From: Timonella corticicola
GTDB taxonomy: Bacteria > Actinomycetota > Actinomycetes > Actinomycetales > Cellulomonadaceae
DNA: 64,000 nt
Assembly: GCF_042683685.1 (NCBI RefSeq)
Contig: NZ_JBHUOP010000001.1
Location: 434,001-498,000 of the forward strand
Direction of reading: 5' to 3'
Each line of letters starts with the position of its first letter. The stretch's first letter is position 1. Shown piece by piece: positions 8,618 to 17,110 of the stretch. Under the pieces are notes generated by a model, which worked only from the letters and a program-made list of their open reading frames with translations, searched no databases and was not told where the DNA came from. A program made the position numbers and the translations under genes.

Positions 8618-9496
8618 TCACGCCTCGATGGTGACGACAAGGACACCCTTGTCGTTGAGGCGCTTGACCGCGTAGTGCATGTTCGTGGTGACCACGGTCG
8701 TACGAGCGAGGATGTCGCGGTCCTGCTCAACGATGGGGCGGCGCTTGTGGAGCAGACCCAAGGCACGCTTCTTCAAGATCAAGGACTTGCCCAGCGCGAG
8801 ACGGTTCGTCACGTACACAGGCAGGCCAGCAACCTCACCAATGAATCCGCGCCGCACAACAGTGCCTGCGCCACCAGAAGCAAGTTCGGATGCGCGGATG
8901 AACGTGTCATCCTTCATGATCTGAGAACGCTGTTCAGCTCGGATGTACAAGCCGGAGAACTCCGATGGTTCGAAGTCGTCACCGAACTTCTCGATGCCGT
9001 CCACAAGTCCATCCCAGGTGATCTTGCCGCCTGTGATGGTGTGTTCGAATGGCTTGGAGTCCTGGGCGGCACCGCCGTCTGCACGAGTGATGCCACCTGC
9101 AACGGTGGTGACAGCCGCGTTGATGAGGTCCTTATCGACCTTTCGTGCTGAGAGGATACCGAACTGGGTGATCGCTTCGTCCTGAGCGTTTCCAAAACCG
9201 ACAAGCTTTGCCTTGTCGCTGATTTCTACACCCTTTGCAGCTTCCTTGATGGTCGCCTCGGATGAGCTCTGTGTGAGCTTTTCTGGAACGATGGCGTCAG
9301 TTTCCGCGATGTCTTCCATCTCGGAGAGCGCCATCCACTTCGGGAAGGTGACGGTTTCACCGGGTTCGCCAACGAGTTCGTCGTTTGCGACGACAGCATC
9401 GGAAGAGCCGATGATTGCTTTGTCTTCGAAAGACGCGTGTGCAACGTCTTCCCATACTTCTGGGGCGTAGAGGTCGGCCCGCAGGGTTGTTGCCAT
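8618..9496 (-). CDS. Major capsid protein
   Basis: 292 residues with a good ribosome site (AAAGGG seven bases before ATG). It has an E/A-rich N-arm (TLRADLYAPEVWEDVAHASF) and a C-terminal beta/helix region typical of the N4-gp56-like HK97-fold major capsid family (LPVYVTNRLALGKSLILKK). It follows a scaffold gene and precedes connector genes, as expected. Length is normal for the family. Confidence 0.9.
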   Translation of the reverse strand: MATTLRADLYAPEVWEDVAHASFEDKAIIGSSDAVVANDELVGEPGETVTFPKWMALSEMEDIAETDAIVPEKLTQSSSEATIKEAAKGVEISDKAKLVGFGNAQDEAITQFGILSARKVDKDLINAAVTTVAGGITRADGGAAQDSKPFEHTITGGKITWDGLVDGIEKFGDDFEPSEFSGLYIRAEQRSQIMKDDTFIRASELASGGAGTVVRRGFIGEVAGLPVYVTNRLALGKSLILKKRALGLLHKRRPIVEQDRDILARTTVVTTNMHYAVKRLNDKGVLVVTIEA

Positions 9497-9520
9497 GAGG
9501 TTGCCCTTTCTATCTGCCGG

Positions 9521-10285
9521 TTATCGTCCGGCTAGTTGGCGGTAGAGGGTTGGATTTGAGGTGAACAGTGTGTTCTTCTCTGTGGGTGTCATGGCCTTGA
9601 ATTGCTCGGCCGTGACGGTGCCTTCTCCGGTCCCGCCGGTCAGGTCGCCACCACTCTTTCCCGCCGCCTGGGCGGTCTTGAGTCGTGGATTGTCTGTGAT
9701 CGCCTTCTCGACAGCAGCCTTCAAAGCTGCGGTGTCGTCTGGCTTGATGTCCTTGATGGAGTCAAGGAAGGTACGTGAGTCCAGGAGTGCGTTCACGTCC
9801 GCGCCGGGAACCTGTCCGGCTGTGCGGTAGACGGCGAGTTCACGCTGCGTCGCGGTCGCTTCACTGGTCTTTTCCGCAAGCTGTGCAGTCAGCTCTTCAG
9901 GAGTGGGCGTGGTGTCGCCGTCCTTGACGAGACCCAACGCCTTGCCAAGTTCTTGGATGAGACCGTTCTTCGCTTCAGTAGCGGCGTTCTGCTTCGCGGT
10001 GGTGCGGTCTTTGGCGTTCTCGGCGCGGAGACGTTCAATCTCGGCTTTTGCCTTCGCGGGATCGTCCCACAGATCCTTGCTTTCCTGCTTGGCCTGCTGT
10101 GCGGCGACAGTCGCTGGAGACGGCGCAGGCGGCGTTGGCTGTTGTACTTCTGTGCCAGTACCGCCAGCAGGTGGTGTGGTGGTGCCGTCTGCGGCTGGCG
10201 CGGCGCCGTTGAAGCGGATGCGAGACCAGCGTGGGTGCTCGTAGCCGGGAGTGATCGTGGTCGTGTGTGGTTGTGCGAGGTGCAT
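9521..10285 (-). CDS. Phage scaffolding protein
   Basis: 254 residues, with a strong AGGAGG site seven bases before ATG 10285. A Pro/Thr-rich N-terminus leads into a coiled coil (about 70-150; AKAEIERLRAENAKDRTTAK), then a helical C-terminal segment that would contact capsid. This acidic, coiled-coil layout immediately upstream of the capsid gene is typical of head scaffolds that are removed on maturation. Confidence 0.8.
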   Translation of the reverse strand: MHLAQPHTTTITPGYEHPRWSRIRFNGAAPAADGTTTPPAGGTGTEVQQPTPPAPSPATVAAQQAKQESKDLWDDPAKAKAEIERLRAENAKDRTTAKQNAATEAKNGLIQELGKALGLVKDGDTTPTPEELTAQLAEKTSEATATQRELAVYRTAGQVPGADVNALLDSRTFLDSIKDIKPDDTAALKAAVEKAITDNPRLKTAQAAGKSGGDLTGGTGEGTVTAEQFKAMTPTEKNTLFTSNPTLYRQLAGR

Positions 10286-10415
10286 GATTCAGCCTCCTGG
10301 GCGTTATCGGGTGATGGGTATCAAAAAGACCCACTGCGTTTGAATGTCAGTGGGTCGTGGTTGGGTGTGTTTATGCAGGCCGCAAAGAGGACCTGTACGA
10401 AGGTGGAGGTGAGAG

Positions 10416-11048
10416 ATGGATGCCACGGCATGGGTGGCAGTAGTTGCTGCGTCGATATCGCTAGGTGGGCTAATCCCGGCTTTCCTGCAAGTCAAATCAA
10501 TGAAGCAGCAAACCAAGATTCAACGAGAACAGACAAGACTTCAAGCAGAGATACAGAAAGACGCTCAGCGCCCGTTTGTCTGGGTGGATTTCCGTGTCAA
10601 CCCGCAAAATGGGCAGGCAGTTCAGTTAGTTCTCAAGAACGAGGGTCCAACGATTGCTGAGAACATCCGCGTAGAGTGTGAGCCTCAAATGAGACGAACA
10701 AAACGAGCCTCTCAGCATGACGGCACAGACGAAATACCCTTGTTCTCCAGTGGTGTAACTTCGATGCCACCGGGCCGAGAGATGAGGTGGTTTGTAGGTG
10801 TCGGATCAGAGTTGTATGCCGAGGGAAAACTGGCACAACATAAGATAAAGATCTCCTATGATGGACCTTTCGGGCCTGAAAAACCGGTGGAATACAACCT
10901 CAGTTCGCTGGACTTTAAAGAGGCCGTCTTCGCGAAAGAAGGATCACTCGCTGACGTGGAAAGAGCGGTTAAAGGTCTCAGGGAAAACAATTCTCCGCTC
11001 AACCGGATTGCAACAGCCTTGGAAAAAACGATCAAGGAGCGAAACTAG
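10416..11048 (+). CDS. Membrane-anchored protein of unknown function, opposite to the virion operon
   Basis: 210 residues; ATG 10416 follows GGTGGAGGTGAGAG. Residues 5-28 form one transmembrane helix (WVAVVAASISLGGLIPAFL), then a basic Gln-rich coiled coil, then a soluble beta domain (PFVWVDFRVNPQNG, LVLKNEGPTIAENIRVE). It is antisense to the scaffold-portal operon and converges on the MuF gene. The wording and base use look less phage-core-like, which suggests a moron. It may be an immunity protein for the MuF toxin tail or a superinfection-exclusion factor; neither is demonstrated. Confidence 0.7.
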   Translation: MDATAWVAVVAASISLGGLIPAFLQVKSMKQQTKIQREQTRLQAEIQKDAQRPFVWVDFRVNPQNGQAVQLVLKNEGPTIAENIRVECEPQMRRTKRASQHDGTDEIPLFSSGVTSMPPGREMRWFVGVGSELYAEGKLAQHKIKISYDGPFGPEKPVEYNLSSLDFKEAVFAKEGSLADVERAVKGLRENNSPLNRIATALEKTIKERN

Positions 11049-11197
11049 TGCGCTTTGCTGCTCTTTTCGCGGTAACTATTGCAGCTTCGACTCCAAGTAC
11101 GCTGCACAGCGTTTCCGGAGGTCTTGTTCTCTGGTGCGCCGACGACTTACGGCGTAGACTGGTGAGCAGATGGGACCTAATCCTGGATCAGCCTTGA
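11048..11197 (+). CDS. Possible 49-aa coupled small protein
   Basis: GTG 11048 overlaps the preceding stop (TAGTG). The product begins MRFAALFAVTIAASTPSTL, a hydrophobic, signal-like stretch, and ends in a basic segment DDLRRRLVSRWD. Coupling and codon order are plausible, but the ORF is short and overlaps a hairpin region, so it may be chance. Confidence 0.3.
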   Translation: MRFAALFAVTIAASTPSTLHSVSGGLVLWCADDLRRRLVSRWDLILDQP

Positions 11198-11236
11198 AAT
11201 AACAGGCCGGTAGAACATCCGGGCCGAGGGTCCCAT
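11170..11236. terminator. Long-range stem between the MuF and moron genes
   Basis: GATGGGACC (11170-11178) pairs perfectly with GGTCCCATC (11228-11236). The intervening segment contains CCGGTAGAACATCCGG, which can form an inner stem. It lies where two convergent genes meet. It is a plausible transcript-end structure, though no clear T-run is visible. Confidence 0.35.
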
Positions 11237-11243
11237 CGTTGCG

Positions 11244-12767
11244 TCACCGGAGCGTAATCTGCTCGAGTTTCGTGCCGTCTTCGGAAAGCACCCACAGGCT
11301 CTTGATCTGAGCGGTTTCCACGAGGCGGTTGTAGTCAGCCAACTGGCCACGGACCTTGTCCGGTAGCGTTTCATCGCCAATGTCGATGATGAAGTTCTCT
11401 TTCACCACTGAGTGCTTTTGCGCTTTGAGTACTGCCGTTCGGATGTTGTTCTTCACTGACTGGTATTTGGGCTTAGTGCCTTTGAGTTCCATGACCAAGG
11501 CTTCGTGTGAATCCCAAATGAAGTCGTTGGATGATGCAAACCCGCCAGTTGTTGCGGGTGGTCGTGGAATCCATGTCAGACGCTCTCCACGAGCCTGCAT
11601 ACGTTCCACAAACCGGACCTCGTGGGGTTCGAGTACTTCGCCGTGGAAGTCCACGCTCGTGATGGCCTGCTGGCGTTTCTTCCACGCTTCACGATCGGTG
11701 TAGGGCGGCACCACGGCGCGAGGCCGTTCAGGTGTGATCGCGAGTTGTTCGCGGGCGTACTGACGTTTGAGGACCGGGTTGTCTGCGATATGTGCACGAA
11801 CTGCGGCTTGTCTGTCCATGACTGCCCTATGTGCGGCACGCTTGGCTGCGGGAGTCAGCGCGAGGGCTTCCTCACGCTTCGCATCCCGCACAGCCCGCTC
11901 TAAGCGCCGCTGCTTCTGCTCCGCGATATATCCGGCAGGGTCCGCATGTTCGGTTGGCAGGTCTGTGTGGCCGTGCTGGTAGGCAGCCAGTACACACCGG
12001 CAGTTTGGGCCGAACAGGTGCCCGGATGAACGCGCCTCAGCCAACGACGCCGCAACGGGTATCTCATCCGTGGAAGGTGTGTCACCGGACAGGGACAGTA
12101 TCTTCCCGATCCACATGTCACAGCTAGGGCAGGCTGTCGGCCCGGGGATGACGTAGACCAGGTCGTAGCCGCCTGCCTGGAGGGTGTCTACGCGTCCGTT
12201 CAGGTAGGCGTTGCCTAGTCCTGAACGGGTTGCCATCTCTACGTAGGAGTCGAGCCGCCAGTTGCGTCCGCTTTTGTCGGTGAAACCAGTGACACCCTGT
12301 CCTAGAAGGGTGTTGAGGATGTCTTGGGAGGTTTCACGGCGGGTCTGGACACTAAGGATCAGTTTGCCGAGGTGTGCGGATGCTGCTTGCCGGTAGGCGT
12401 CCACCGTGGAGCGGAGCACAACAGGGGAGAGTGCAACGGTTTTGCCGACGATGTCGTGAGCCAAGGCGGTGAGGGCTGCCGGCTGTGAGGGAATGAGCGG
12501 CACCGACGGGTTGATTGCTGCACCACCGGCAGTGTAGGCGTCCGTGACCGCTTGTCGTACTGCGACTGCGAGGTCGGCGTTCATCGCGTTCAACTCGCTA
12601 GTAATCTCACGCTGCAATATGCCCAGTTGTGCGAGCTTCTCGACCGCCCAATCCGTGCTCTCCTCAACAGGTGTCAGGCGTTGGGAAATCCGGCGGAAGA
12701 TCGCGAGCTCAGCAGCCCGGATGATCGCAAGCACCTGTTCGATGAGGTCACGGTCAACGGCACTCAT
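11244..12767 (-). CDS. MuF-family minor head protein with C-terminal CdiA-like nuclease (toxin) domain
   Basis: 507 residues. N-terminal helices (1-150) lead to a MuF head-morphogenesis core at about 155-285 (RNWRLDSYVEMATRSGLGNA, CPSCDMWIGK, then HLFGPNCRC). A charged helical linker runs to about 370. Residues 395-507 form a separate domain: FIWDSHEALVMELKG (Asp415/Asp419, Glu427, Lys429), then NNIRTAVLKAQKHSVV and a FIIDIG strand. That is the pattern of PD-(D/E)XK-like CdiA-CT tRNase toxins. MuF proteins are packaged in heads and are known to carry polymorphic toxin tails. The nuclease activity is inferred. Confidence 0.8.
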   Translation of the reverse strand: MSAVDRDLIEQVLAIIRAAELAIFRRISQRLTPVEESTDWAVEKLAQLGILQREITSELNAMNADLAVAVRQAVTDAYTAGGAAINPSVPLIPSQPAALTALAHDIVGKTVALSPVVLRSTVDAYRQAASAHLGKLILSVQTRRETSQDILNTLLGQGVTGFTDKSGRNWRLDSYVEMATRSGLGNAYLNGRVDTLQAGGYDLVYVIPGPTACPSCDMWIGKILSLSGDTPSTDEIPVAASLAEARSSGHLFGPNCRCVLAAYQHGHTDLPTEHADPAGYIAEQKQRRLERAVRDAKREEALALTPAAKRAAHRAVMDRQAAVRAHIADNPVLKRQYAREQLAITPERPRAVVPPYTDREAWKKRQQAITSVDFHGEVLEPHEVRFVERMQARGERLTWIPRPPATTGGFASSNDFIWDSHEALVMELKGTKPKYQSVKNNIRTAVLKAQKHSVVKENFIIDIGDETLPDKVRGQLADYNRLVETAQIKSLWVLSEDGTKLEQITLR

Positions 12768-12772
12768 CGTTG

Positions 12773-14293
12773 TTATCCGCGATCAATGAAAGGATCTGCA
12801 AACGCGGCTTCCGCCTGGATGCGCTCGACTTCCTCATCGACCTTGGTTTTGTCCCAGTCAGGGTGCAGCATCCGAACCTTCAACTCCGTGGAGATCGCGT
12901 TCGCGTTGTGCAGGAGTTGCACGGTCTCGGCGAGTTCACGAATATCGACTTGAGGGTCTTCCGTGAACCGCACTTCCGGGCGCTTGCCGTCGTACTTGTT
13001 TGGCCCAAACACAACGTTATCGACCTCAAGAAGGGCTTGAATGAGGGGTGTGAGGGCAGCCTTCCAGTACCGGATCTTCTTGTCCCGCGTCCGCTTCGAG
13101 AGCTGCTGCTTGGACTTGACCTGCGTCGCGGTCTCTTGCCCGCGCTCACCAACGGTTTCGTCACCAAACGAGGCTGGCGAGATTCCGGCAGCGCGGAGGA
13201 TGAGGCGTGTGATGTCGTGGATGGTTTGATTGTGTTCTTCGACGCGGATATCGAACTGGTTCAGGTCGAGTGGCTTGTCGCTGGCGTAGGAGCCTGCGCC
13301 TGGTGGGATTGCGGTGAACAGTTCTTGGTCGTCGTCGAAGGAAGCGCCTTGGCCCGGGCCGTTGTTCTCGAGGTAGTTCTGATCGACGAACACGCGGGCT
13401 TTGGCGAGACGGATATCGCGCATCCATGACGACCATGTCTCGTCGAGGGCGTCGAACAGGTCGTGAATGCCGTCGTAGTCGGAGCGTCCGAGTGGCGCGA
13501 GTTCAAGGATTTTGCGCCATCTGCGTTGCGGCAGCATGTTCGGTACATACGCTGCCGTGAGCAGGTCGGTTCCGGTTGCGATGCGTGAATCAGCATCCAC
13601 GAGATCGACGGCCCACGCTGTGGCGTCGAAGTCAGCGAGAGGGCGCGGCTGCCCGAGTTCGGTGGCGGAGCCTTCGAACACTTCGTGGCGGATGAAACCA
13701 GGTGTGTGGGTTTCAAGGTGTCGCCAAACCTGTTGGCCTTCAGTTTTGATGACCGTCCAGAAGGTGACTTCACGCAGGCGACCGAACCGGAACCGCGGGA
13801 TCGCACCATCGGCAGCGACAGCCGTCCAAAACGGATGCTCGGCCACGTCTTTGTCCCACACAATCCGCAAGTACACGCCACCGTGAGGGCTGGCATACTC
13901 GGCGGCTTCCAACAGGCCGGCATGGACCGCAGGGGAGTTGATGATCTCCTCCAGGCGCGCCTGTGCTGGGTGCTCGGTGTCCTCGCTCGTTTTAGGGAGC
14001 AGGATGCGCGGCGGCTCAGAGAACAGCAAGTCTGCGGATGCGGTGGCAATATCTGCGGCGAGTGGAATGTGTTTGCGGGTGCGCTGCTGACCGGCGGGCG
14101 TAGGCCGTCCCCAAAAGAAGCGTGCGACCGCACCGACAACGCCACCGGCATGCTGGGATGGGCGCACCCGGTGCGAAGCCCTGCTGCCTTGGTAGTAGGC
14201 TGCAAGCTTGTCAGGGTCTCCGACGTACCACAGGTCGTGTTCTTCGATGTTGGCGAGCATCTGGTCGAAGGGTTTGGGAGGCCAAACAGCCAT
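12773..14293 (-). CDS. Phage portal protein (SPP1 gp6-like)
   Basis: 506 residues with a strong AGGAGG site. The N-terminal MAVWPPKPFDQMLANIEEHD, then the wing/stem pattern LAADIATASADLLFSEPPRI and the late GISPASFGDETVGERGQETA segment fit the SPP1-like portal family. Portals form the dodecameric DNA gate and nucleate head assembly. It is flanked by terminase and MuF genes in the usual order. Confidence 0.9.
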   Translation of the reverse strand: MAVWPPKPFDQMLANIEEHDLWYVGDPDKLAAYYQGSRASHRVRPSQHAGGVVGAVARFFWGRPTPAGQQRTRKHIPLAADIATASADLLFSEPPRILLPKTSEDTEHPAQARLEEIINSPAVHAGLLEAAEYASPHGGVYLRIVWDKDVAEHPFWTAVAADGAIPRFRFGRLREVTFWTVIKTEGQQVWRHLETHTPGFIRHEVFEGSATELGQPRPLADFDATAWAVDLVDADSRIATGTDLLTAAYVPNMLPQRRWRKILELAPLGRSDYDGIHDLFDALDETWSSWMRDIRLAKARVFVDQNYLENNGPGQGASFDDDQELFTAIPPGAGSYASDKPLDLNQFDIRVEEHNQTIHDITRLILRAAGISPASFGDETVGERGQETATQVKSKQQLSKRTRDKKIRYWKAALTPLIQALLEVDNVVFGPNKYDGKRPEVRFTEDPQVDIRELAETVQLLHNANAISTELKVRMLHPDWDKTKVDEEVERIQAEAAFADPFIDRG

Positions 14294-14314
14294 GAGTCGT
14301 GCCTCCTTATGTGG

Positions 14315-15598
14315 TTATGCGGCGAGTGCGAGTTGTGAGCGCCAGTAGCGTTCAGACGTGGTGATGGCGTAGCGAAGCCCGTCGAGCCCATGATCTGCGA
14401 CCTTGATGGGCTTGTCCTCGCCCTTCTCGGTGGCTTTGGGGTCCCAGGCATAGCCCGGAATCTCATCGATGAGGTGTTCGCATGAGGACGAGATGATGAG
14501 ACGGCCTGTAGACAGGAGTGATGCGATGGTGCGGATGCCGTAGCCGACTGTGTTGTCGGCGTTGGTGATGCCTCGGACTTTGTCGTGGATGAGTTGTGTC
14601 CGGAAACTGGCTGCGGCTGGGTCGAGGAAGATCCAGCGTGGCTCCAGGTGGGTTGTGGCTCGTAGCTCTTGGAGCCAGTCACGTAGGCCCTTGGAGAGTT
14701 GGGCGTCTGTCCAGCGGGCTCCACCTTCACCCGCGACGTACCGCCATTCATCGATGACGAGGAGACGTGGCACTGGTTCTGCGGTGATCGCCAGAGCGAT
14801 GGCGTGGGTTGGGTTGGTGGTTCCGTAGTCCAGGCCGACAGCGACAAGGTCTGCGATGGGCGGCAACTGGTCGGCGGGTAGGACGTGTTGTTCTGGGTTC
14901 CACGAATCGTAGATGGAGCCTTCTGCAGCGACCCAGTGGCCTTGGATGAAGCGGCGGTACCACAAGCCCGTGAACTCGGCCTTGATCGAGTTTTTGTAGT
15001 CCTCAGACAGTGACGGGTTGTCATCAAGGGTGAATGACCAGCGTTTCCAGCCTGGAAGGACGAGGCGTCCGTTCTTGCGTTTGCCGATCTTGTCCAGGAA
15101 CTTCTTTTTCAGCCAGTGTGCTGGGCTGTCGGGGTTTGTGGACCCGAACAGTTGGGCGCCCTTGACGGACATGCGCCCCAATAACTGTGTGAAGAACTCT
15201 TCTGGGATGACGGTGATCTCATCAACGTACGCACCCGCAACGGTCATACCGCGAATGATCTTCTCGGCTTTCGCGTCGGAGGCTCCGATGATGTGGACGG
15301 TGCGGCCGAGGATGTTAGCGGTGGGTGCGCCGTTGGTGTAGATCACGAGGTCCGCGAGTGGCCCGAAAAGTGCTGGGTCTTGCATGGGTTTGATGACGTT
15401 GCGGAACAGGGCGTCACGGGTGCGTCCGACCATGACCAGTTCGCCGCCGTAGGGTGCGGTGGCGAGGAAGATGAACCATCTGAGCAGGGAGACGATGGTT
15501 TTTCCGCTACGGATCGCGCCTTCGAGGATGTTGACGCGGGCGTTGGATTCCCGCATGAACGTGAGTTGCTTCTCGGAGAGCCCTGTGGCGGCGGTCAT
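14315..15598 (-). CDS. Terminase large subunit
   Basis: 427 residues with AGGAGG before ATG. The ATPase motor is marked by Walker A EGAIRSGKT (about 26-34) and Walker B VAGAYVDEI (about 117). LFGSTNPDSPAHW follows as the coupling motif. The C-terminal RNase H-like nuclease starts at VAVGLDYGTTNPTHA, with a late Asp in DHGLDGLRYAI. It cuts and pumps DNA into the prohead with the small subunit. Length is normal. Confidence 0.95.
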   Translation of the reverse strand: MTAATGLSEKQLTFMRESNARVNILEGAIRSGKTIVSLLRWFIFLATAPYGGELVMVGRTRDALFRNVIKPMQDPALFGPLADLVIYTNGAPTANILGRTVHIIGASDAKAEKIIRGMTVAGAYVDEITVIPEEFFTQLLGRMSVKGAQLFGSTNPDSPAHWLKKKFLDKIGKRKNGRLVLPGWKRWSFTLDDNPSLSEDYKNSIKAEFTGLWYRRFIQGHWVAAEGSIYDSWNPEQHVLPADQLPPIADLVAVGLDYGTTNPTHAIALAITAEPVPRLLVIDEWRYVAGEGGARWTDAQLSKGLRDWLQELRATTHLEPRWIFLDPAAASFRTQLIHDKVRGITNADNTVGYGIRTIASLLSTGRLIISSSCEHLIDEIPGYAWDPKATEKGEDKPIKVADHGLDGLRYAITTSERYWRSQLALAA

Positions 15599-15619
15599 CA
15601 GGGCCTCCTGCGGATGGTG

Positions 15620-15868
15620 CTAGACGCGGGGTGGCCAGGACCAGTGTCCAGGCTTCGGGGTCTCCGAGTACGGCACGAGCTGGTTGAAGAACATCCCGGT
15701 TGGGTTGAGTACTGCGAGGCCTACATGCAGCACGTCAGGGTCGGTGAGGTCTGGAGTGTCTTCGTAGACTGCGGTGATGATTGCGGCTCGTGGTTCTGGC
15801 AAGTATTCGCCGTTTGGCGTGCCGTAAGAGTGGTAGTGGACGATGCGTCCGATGCTGGGTGTCTGCAT
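15620..15868 (-). CDS. Small phage protein of unknown function
   Basis: 82 residues, AAGGAAG ribosome site. Pattern GRIVHYHSYGTPNGEYLPEP...ILTAVYEDTP-like strands, ending YSETPKPGHWSWPPRV. It resembles small beta-barrel phage proteins commonly found next to terminase genes. No function assigned. Confidence 0.6.
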   Translation of the reverse strand: MQTPSIGRIVHYHSYGTPNGEYLPEPRAAIITAVYEDTPDLTDPDVLHVGLAVLNPTGMFFNQLVPYSETPKPGHWSWPPRV

Positions 15869-15888
15869 GATGCTTCCTTGGTTGTGGG

Positions 15889-16398
15889 TTACGGTGTCTC
15901 GTCGTCTTGCGGCCCGGTGACGCCGAGTTGCTTGGCGAGGCCTTCAAGCATGCTGATTGCTCCGGCTGCACCGTTATCAGAGTCGAGTTGCGTGATCTTG
16001 ATGGACCGGTCGAGGGCGGCGGACGCGGCTTGCATGAGTTTGAGTTTGTCCGACGGAGAGGGTTCTTCTTGAGTCCAGGTGACTTTGACGTAGTCTTTGC
16101 CGCCGTGGTCGATGTAGGTGTGTGGTTGCCAGAGTTGGGAGCGGAGGCGTTCGGCGTCTTCGAGGAGTTTGAGTTCGAGGGCGGCTCGTTTGGCTTTTGC
16201 GTCGGCTTGGATGGCTGCGGTGGCTGCTCTGGTTTGGCGGCGGTCGAAGGTGAGTCCGAGGCGTTTGGCGTTTGTGGAGATTGTGGTGCGGCCGAAGCCC
16301 ATGCGTTCGGCGATGGCGCGGACGCCGAGATTTTCGGCGTGGAGGGTGGCGAGTTCGCTGTCGTGGATGTCGGTCCAGCGTTTGTTGGCGGGTGGCAT
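15889..16398 (-). CDS. Putative terminase small subunit
   Basis: 169 residues. Residues 5-45 form a helix-turn-helix (DSELATLHAENLGVRAIAER...FGRTTISTNAKRLGL), a resolvase/Myb-like DNA reader. A long helical oligomerisation segment follows (AKRAALELKLLEDAERLRSQ) and then a helical tail. The gene leads the packaging module, which fits a pac/cos-recognising small terminase. A transcription regulator is the alternative. Confidence 0.7.
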   Translation of the reverse strand: MPPANKRWTDIHDSELATLHAENLGVRAIAERMGFGRTTISTNAKRLGLTFDRRQTRAATAAIQADAKAKRAALELKLLEDAERLRSQLWQPHTYIDHGGKDYVKVTWTQEEPSPSDKLKLMQAASAALDRSIKITQLDSDNGAAGAISMLEGLAKQLGVTGPQDDETP

Positions 16399-16467
16399 GA
16401 TGTCACCTGCCTAGTGCGTGTGTTGTCTACCGTGGGCACCTGGCCGTGGGTGTTTTGGGGCATGAGA

Positions 16468-16499
16468 AAAGCCACGAGACAGAGTGTCATCGTGGCTTT
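16468..16499. terminator. Hairpin terminator upstream of the packaging operon
   Basis: AAAGCCACGA (16468-16477) and TCGTGGCTTT (16490-16499) form a perfect 10-bp stem with a 12-base loop. T-rich sequence on the minus strand after the stem supports termination of the 16565-17077 gene before the virion operon. Confidence 0.6.
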
Positions 16500-16564
16500 C
16501 TGCGTCTGCCTGTTTTCGGGCAGCGTTCAAGTGCTTCTATTAAACCACATCACTCTCACGAGAG

Positions 16565-17077
16565 CTAGTCGTCCTTGGGAGGCCTTCGAGTCTCAGGGTC
16601 AATCGAAATTGTGAACTCCAGTTTTCTCCGACCGGGACCATCGCCTTCTGAGTAGAGGCTAATAGCAGTGATCACAAAGTTGTCCTTATCCAAGTCAACA
16701 ACCCAAACAGAATGCCGAAAGACTCGAACGTGAGTATTTGTTTCGCCTCCTTGTTTCATGGTGAAGGTGACGTATAGGTCAGCATCTTGATTGTTTACAA
16801 TCCGGAAAGCACGTCCATTCGAGTAAACGGTGGCGTTGTTCTCACGGCGACCTCCAATGGACCCAATTTTTTTCCATCGGATTACGATTTTGAACAGGCT
16901 GCTCCCATACTTCTGGTAAACGATGATGTTAGCGATGTTGGTCCCCAAGAAAAGCGCTATCGCAGCGCTGAGTGCCGCAATGAATTCCCACGTGACTGTC
17001 CAGTCACCAGTTGTGCGCGGCCAACCAACACATACATCTGGCGAAACAGGAAACCAGCAATACCAAGACTTGAACAT
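16565..17077 (-). CDS. Membrane-anchored protein of unknown function (moron candidate)
   Basis: 170 residues. One transmembrane helix lies at about 30-52 (WEFIAALSAAIALFLG, ANIIVY), followed by a soluble beta-rich domain. It resembles the 10416 product in build (N-terminal anchor plus small beta domain) but shows no obvious sequence identity. It stands alone between a terminator and the next gene, with AT-richer sequence than neighbours, suggesting independent expression in the lysogen. Start at ATG 17077 lacks a strong ribosome site. Confidence 0.6.
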   Translation of the reverse strand: MFKSWYCWFPVSPDVCVGWPRTTGDWTVTWEFIAALSAAIALFLGTNIANIIVYQKYGSSLFKIVIRWKKIGSIGGRRENNATVYSNGRAFRIVNNQDADLYVTFTMKQGGETNTHVRVFRHSVWVVDLDKDNFVITAISLYSEGDGPGRRKLEFTISIDPETRRPPKDD

Positions 17078-17110
17078 GCGCTTATCGTACTCACTACCTG
17101 CGTTAACGCG

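Noticed and set aside
13261..15027. 588-codon frame across portal and terminase genes
   Set aside because: Alternate-frame reading of two certain genes; Ser/Thr/Pro/Arg-rich and featureless.
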